Part shown: positions 60,331-64,000 of the stretch, piece by piece
Layout of the letters: every line of letters starts with the position of its first letter
How positions within the stretch are numbered: position 1 is the first letter of the stretch
From: Mycobacterium kansasii ATCC 12478
GTDB lineage: Bacteria; Actinomycetota; Actinomycetes; Mycobacteriales; Mycobacteriaceae
Direction: 5' to 3'
NCBI RefSeq assembly: GCF_000157895.3
Contig: NC_022663.1
Coordinates: 62,001-126,000 of the forward strand
DNA length: 64,000 bases
Notes under the pieces: model-generated
What the model saw: only the letters and a program-made list of their open reading frames with translations
What the model was told of the DNA's origin: nothing
Database searches by the model: none
Translations under genes and position numbers: made by a program

Positions 60331-60637
60331 CGGGCGGGTGAACCGGCCCTGAGCTTGCCGTGGGAACCGTTTCGGCCGCCTAGCGTAGGGCGTGCAATCC
60401 GGCAATTGCGCTGCCGAAAATCGATCATCGCCCCTAAAACGACTGCTACCCAAAAGAATTGAAATCCTCACGCGGTTTTTCCTGACGGCGGGCGCACGCT
60501 TCGAATTTGAGCATGGGCGGCATGACCGATTCGGTTGCTTCGAGACCTCGACGCCGCAACTGAACTTTGAAACGCACGTGGTATCGGCGATGGCGAATTG
60601 CGGGTGCAACGCGGTAACAAGATCTACGATCTTGGCC
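60331..60637. other. Intergenic region between modB and the kinase pair
   Basis: The 307 bases where modC would begin hold no ABC-ATPase remnant that I can read. A 17-bp inverted repeat CAAGATC-TAC-GATCTTG lies at 60618-60634, ending three bases before the kinase ATG. Confidence 0.55.
60618..60634 (+). promoter_or_regulatory. Inverted repeat at kinase start codon
   Basis: CAAGATC-TAC-GATCTTG has perfect 7-bp arms and sits three bases upstream of ATG 60638. It could be an operator or an RNA hairpin that limits translation. The second kinase gene keeps only the right-hand portion (CTACGATTTGGCC). Confidence 0.5.
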
Positions 60638-62557
60638 ATGTCGGTAGAGGTTGGTCAGGTATTCGCCGGATACACAATCCTGCGGGAGCTGGGTACGGGC
60701 GGGATGGGCCGAGTGTATTTGGCGAGGCATCCGCGTTTGCCGCGCGACGAAGCCCTGAAGATATTGCCAGAGGAATTGACTGGTGATCCCGAGTATCGCG
60801 CCCGATTTGAGCGTGAGGCTGACCTGGCGGCCGGCTTGAATCATCCGCACATTGTCAGGATTCATGACCGCGGTGAGTTTCAGGACCGCCTCTGGATCTC
60901 GATGGAGTATGTGGACGGTACGGATGTGGCCCGGCTGTTGTTGGAGCAATTCCCGGGCGGGATGCCGCTGGATGCGGCGGCGCCGATCATCACCGCGGTC
61001 GGCTCGGCGCTCGATTATGCGCATCATCGCGGGTTATTCCACCGCGACGTCAAACCGGCAAACATCTTGTTGACCGCACCCGATGGGGGGCAGGCGCGGC
61101 GGGTGTTTCTGGCTGATTTCGGACTTGCGCGGCGTATCGACGACGCGACCGGACTGACGGCGACCGGCGCGACCGTGGGCACCGTGGCCTACCTGGCGCC
61201 CGAGCAGTTGACGGGTGATCCGGTCGACGGCCGGGCAGACCAATATGCATTGGCCTGCACTGCATTTAACCTCCTGACCGGTGTACCGCCATATGGTGAT
61301 TCCAACCCGACGGTGGTGATCAGCCAACACATCAACGCCCCGCCGCCCCCGATCGGTGCCTACCGCAGCGAGTTGGCCGCGCTGAATTCGGTGTTCGCCA
61401 AGGCGATGGCCAAGAATCCCGCCGACCGTTTTGGCAGCTGCGCGGAGTTTGCCGCCCAACTGAGCCAGCAGCTGAATCCGGGATTCGCATACGCCGGTGA
61501 GATTCCTCTGCGAGCCGACACTGCAGACACCCAACCCGCGATTGATCGCACGGTGCCCGCTCTTCCTCGTACACCCGCGGGCCGCAAGCGATTGGGCCAG
61601 CGCCCGGGCCTTCTCATCGGCGCCCTGGTGAGCATCCTGTTGCTGATCGCCGGTGGTGTCTTCGCGGTCGTAAAGCTGACGCAGTCCCACAAGCCTGGCA
61701 CCACCGCGCGAAACGCCCCGAGTAGTACCACGACGACGGTAGCCAACACCGGTCCCTTCACCGGCGTCTACCGGGCCGACTTCGGCAAGGGCGCTACCTT
61801 CGCCGATGCCCCGATTCCAGGCGTACCACCGTCGACCGACACTTACGCCGTCCGCTCGGTATGCGGGACCGCCGGGTGCGCGGCGACGGCGTCGCACCTC
61901 AGCGGCGAAACCACATTCGCCCCGGCGATGGTGTTCGACGAGGTCGGCGGACGCTGGCTGGGTGTGGCCATCGGGCTAGACAAGTGCCAAGGCGCTCCCG
62001 CCGAAATCTGGGAAGTGTTCACCCTGCAACCGGGTCCGGGCGGAGCCTTCACCGGCGAATTTACCGCCACGACCAGCAATAATTGCGTGGGCAAGCACAC
62101 CGTGACCTTCACCCGCACCGGCGACGTCGACCTCAACAGCCTTCCCGACCCGGCCGCCCTGCCGCCGCGGGTGGTGTCGCCAGCCGAGGCGCTGCGTGGC
62201 AGCTACCACGAGAAGCGAACCTTCAGGATCGGACGCATCACGCAGGAGACCGACTACGCGGTAACTACCCACTGTCTACGTACCGGCGACCGGTGCATGA
62301 GTTTCTTCCACGCGCCATCGGGTGCGGTGGAACCGTTGGTGTTCGGTGACGGCAACTGGGCCTTGAACACCGAGTCCGACACCGTGTGCCCGGGCAGAAA
62401 CACCCCGATGCATGTGAAAAAGACTGGCCAGTACCCGCTGCCTCAACCACCACAGGATCCGATCGCATTGCTCAGCGGGCAGGGTAAACAGGAACAGACC
62501 CAGTCCTGTTCAGTCAATGTAGATTTCGACGAAACATTCACGCGCACCGGCGATTAG
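60638..62557 (+). CDS. Transmembrane Ser/Thr protein kinase (PknF/PknJ-like), first copy
   Basis: This 639-residue receptor kinase has a cytoplasmic kinase domain at residues 8-280: glycine loop GTGGMG, ATP lysine K41, catalytic HRDVKPAN (D137), DFGLAR (D160) and GTVAYLAPEQL. A juxtamembrane linker and one span (about 324-346, PGLLIGALVSILLLIAGGVFAVV) follow. The extracellular part of about 290 residues has a Ser/Thr-rich stalk and paired cysteines (SVCGTAGCAA, LDKCQG, HCLRTGDRC). It has two related halves, each with an EVF- or GNW-type beta segment. ATG 60638 is supported by the conserved block CTACGATxTTGGCC before both kinase starts. The extracellular ligand is unknown. Confidence 0.88.
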   Translation: MSVEVGQVFAGYTILRELGTGGMGRVYLARHPRLPRDEALKILPEELTGDPEYRARFEREADLAAGLNHPHIVRIHDRGEFQDRLWISMEYVDGTDVARLLLEQFPGGMPLDAAAPIITAVGSALDYAHHRGLFHRDVKPANILLTAPDGGQARRVFLADFGLARRIDDATGLTATGATVGTVAYLAPEQLTGDPVDGRADQYALACTAFNLLTGVPPYGDSNPTVVISQHINAPPPPIGAYRSELAALNSVFAKAMAKNPADRFGSCAEFAAQLSQQLNPGFAYAGEIPLRADTADTQPAIDRTVPALPRTPAGRKRLGQRPGLLIGALVSILLLIAGGVFAVVKLTQSHKPGTTARNAPSSTTTTVANTGPFTGVYRADFGKGATFADAPIPGVPPSTDTYAVRSVCGTAGCAATASHLSGETTFAPAMVFDEVGGRWLGVAIGLDKCQGAPAEIWEVFTLQPGPGGAFTGEFTATTSNNCVGKHTVTFTRTGDVDLNSLPDPAALPPRVVSPAEALRGSYHEKRTFRIGRITQETDYAVTTHCLRTGDRCMSFFHAPSGAVEPLVFGDGNWALNTESDTVCPGRNTPMHVKKTGQYPLPQPPQDPIALLSGQGKQEQTQSCSVNVDFDETFTRTGD

Positions 62558-62704
62558 AGACAACACCCGGCCTGCTCTCCGAAGTGCGAAGCGCCGAAAA
62601 CGCAACGTTGCCAGTCCCGGGTCCGGCGAGCGACAGCCGTGGCCGGCGACGGCGATGGCCCAGAATGTGCGGTTGGGCCGAGTTGCCGCACCTACGATTT
62701 GGCC

Positions 62705-64000
62705 ATGGCGCTTGAGGTCGGCCAGGTGTTCGCCGGATACACGATCCTGCGGGTACTGGGCGCGGGCGGAATGGGTCACGTGTATCTGGCGGCGCACCCG
62801 CGCCTGCCGCGCGAAGATGCGCTCAAGGTGTTGCCCGCGGAGTTGACCGATGATCCTCAGTATCGGGCGCGGTTTATGCGTGAGGCTGAGTTGGCGGCCG
62901 TCTTGTCTCATCCGCACATCGTGGGGATTCACGACCGCGGTGAATACCACAGTCATCTGTGGATCTCGATGGAATATGTGGCCGGCACCGACGCGGGACG
63001 TCTGTTACGTGAGCACTGCCCTGCCGGGATGCCGGTCGATGAGGCGCTGTCGATCATCACCGCGGTCGCCTCGGCGCTGGATTACGCGCATCATCGTGGG
63101 TTACTGCACCGCGATGTCAAGCCGGCCAACATCTTGTTGACCGGACCCGACGGAGGGCCGGGACGGGTCTTCTTAGCTGATTTCGGCATCGCACGGCGCA
63201 TCGATGACGCAGCCGGGTTGACCCGGACCAACATGGCGGTGGGCACAGTGGCCTACGCGTCGCCCGAGCAGCTGATGGGTAAACCGATCGACGGGCGTGC
63301 CGATCAATATTCGTTGGCCTGCACCGCTTTTCAGCTGCTAACCGGGGCGCCGCCGTATGGCGGTTCCAACCTCGCGGTGGTGATCGGCCAACATGTCAGC
63401 GCCGCACCGCCCTCGATCGGCGCCTACCATCCGGAGTTGACCGGGCTCGATCCGGTGTTCACCACCGCATTGGCCAAGGAGCCGGCAAAGCGGTTCAGCA
63501 GCTGTGGGGAATTTGCCGACCAACTGAGCCGGCACCTCGACGGCGCTTCCAGACTCATTCAAGCCGGTGTTGACGCGCCGTCCGCGGCGCCGGCTCGGCA
63601 GCGCCGGGCGGCGCGCCCCGGCGTCTTGATAAGCACGCTGCTGGGCCTCGCATTGTTGGTTGCTGGTGGCGTATTTGCCGGCGCAAAGCTCACTCGGGAT
63701 CGCAATCCCGTCGCGACGGCGGGTCCCCTCAGCGGTATCTTTCGGAGCGACTTCGGTGCAATCACCGGACCCGACACTGCCCCGGACCCGGCTGATGCGG
63801 CGACACTGACGGCCACGTACGGGCTCCGCTCGGTGTGTCGCTCCACCAAGTGCGTGGCGACGGCGTCACGCCTTAGCGGCGCACCCGTGACGGCACCGAC
63901 GCTGGTGTTCGACCAGGTGGGCGGGCGATGGGTGGCCGTGGTCCTCGGCTCAGATCAATGCCGAGGCGCCGCAGCCGAATTCTGGCAGGTGGTCACGCTG
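62705..64000 (+). CDS. Transmembrane Ser/Thr protein kinase, second copy (runs off window)
   Basis: A frame open from ATG 62705 to the last base gives 432 residues with no stop, so the gene is incomplete. It repeats the first kinase closely: GAGGMG loop, ALKVLP lysine K41, HRDVKPAN, DFGIAR, GTVAYASPEQL. A membrane span (about 320-343, VLISTLLGLALLVAGGVFAGAKL) follows, then the beginning of the same cysteine-bearing sensor (SVCRSTKCVATASRLSG, SDQCRG). Divergence is mostly in the linker and sensor, as expected after tandem duplication and specialisation. It is 147 bases downstream of the first copy. Confidence 0.9.
   Translation, partial: MALEVGQVFAGYTILRVLGAGGMGHVYLAAHPRLPREDALKVLPAELTDDPQYRARFMREAELAAVLSHPHIVGIHDRGEYHSHLWISMEYVAGTDAGRLLREHCPAGMPVDEALSIITAVASALDYAHHRGLLHRDVKPANILLTGPDGGPGRVFLADFGIARRIDDAAGLTRTNMAVGTVAYASPEQLMGKPIDGRADQYSLACTAFQLLTGAPPYGGSNLAVVIGQHVSAAPPSIGAYHPELTGLDPVFTTALAKEPAKRFSSCGEFADQLSRHLDGASRLIQAGVDAPSAAPARQRRAARPGVLISTLLGLALLVAGGVFAGAKLTRDRNPVATAGPLSGIFRSDFGAITGPDTAPDPADAATLTATYGLRSVCRSTKCVATASRLSGAPVTAPTLVFDQVGGRWVAVVLGSDQCRGAAAEFWQVVTL

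Overview
The window is a piece of a slow-growing Mycobacterium chromosome. It is GC-rich, has PPE and PE_PGRS genes, and for most of its length follows the gene order of Mycobacterium tuberculosis from about Rv1807 to Rv1858. It is not M. tuberculosis itself. The counterparts of Rv1835c, Rv1838c-Rv1840c and the PE gene before PPE31 are missing, modC does not follow modB, and several genes are inserted. A non-tuberculous species near the M. kansasii or M. marinum groups is plausible, but this is an inference from gene content only. Names given as Rv numbers come from recalled family resemblance and synteny, not from a database search.

Layout: 1-5055 holds two PPE genes, a small secreted DUF732 protein and mgtC, the equivalent of the magnesium-linked PPE31-mgtC cluster. 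From 5079 to 12203 come redox and metabolic genes: an NDH-like flavoprotein, a hemerythrin, a fatty-acid-hydroxylase-type di-iron enzyme, a secreted serine protease, an F420-type reductase divergent from a TetR regulator, and a VOC/flavoprotein pair that may handle a steroid-like substrate. PE_PGRS33-like, bacA, ilvG and secA2 follow. A long rightward block (20230-26675) carries pgsA2, the DUF881/Sbp membrane genes, gcvH, garA and two MerR regulators including resR. A tandem glycine riboswitch leads into gcvB at 26991. From 29842 to 43354 the genes are mostly leftward: a haloalkane dehalogenase, a VWA protein, glcB, two CNNM-type transporters, guaB1, gnd1 and blaR-blaI.

The most striking part is 43355-55460. 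Between blaI and the thioesterase lies an IdeR-box-driven small RNA matching the position and design of MrsI. The segment between the thioesterase and ureA, where M. tuberculosis has nothing, holds an APC permease, two overlapping PPE genes and an arginase-family enzyme. That enzyme is preceded by a very clear guanidine-III riboswitch and stands divergent from ureABCFGD. The likely pathway is guanidine uptake (PPE channel plus permease), nickel-dependent guanidine hydrolysis to ammonia and urea, and urease cleavage of the urea. This would be a complete guanidine-nitrogen locus with PPE proteins built in.

The right end (55366-64000) has ndh, an F420 LLM enzyme, a short-chain dehydrogenase, modA-modB and two tandem PknF/PknJ-like receptor Ser/Thr kinases, the second running off the window. 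Short tandem repeats (10, 11, 12 and 56 bp) recur at gene boundaries, and several inverted repeats are good operator candidates.
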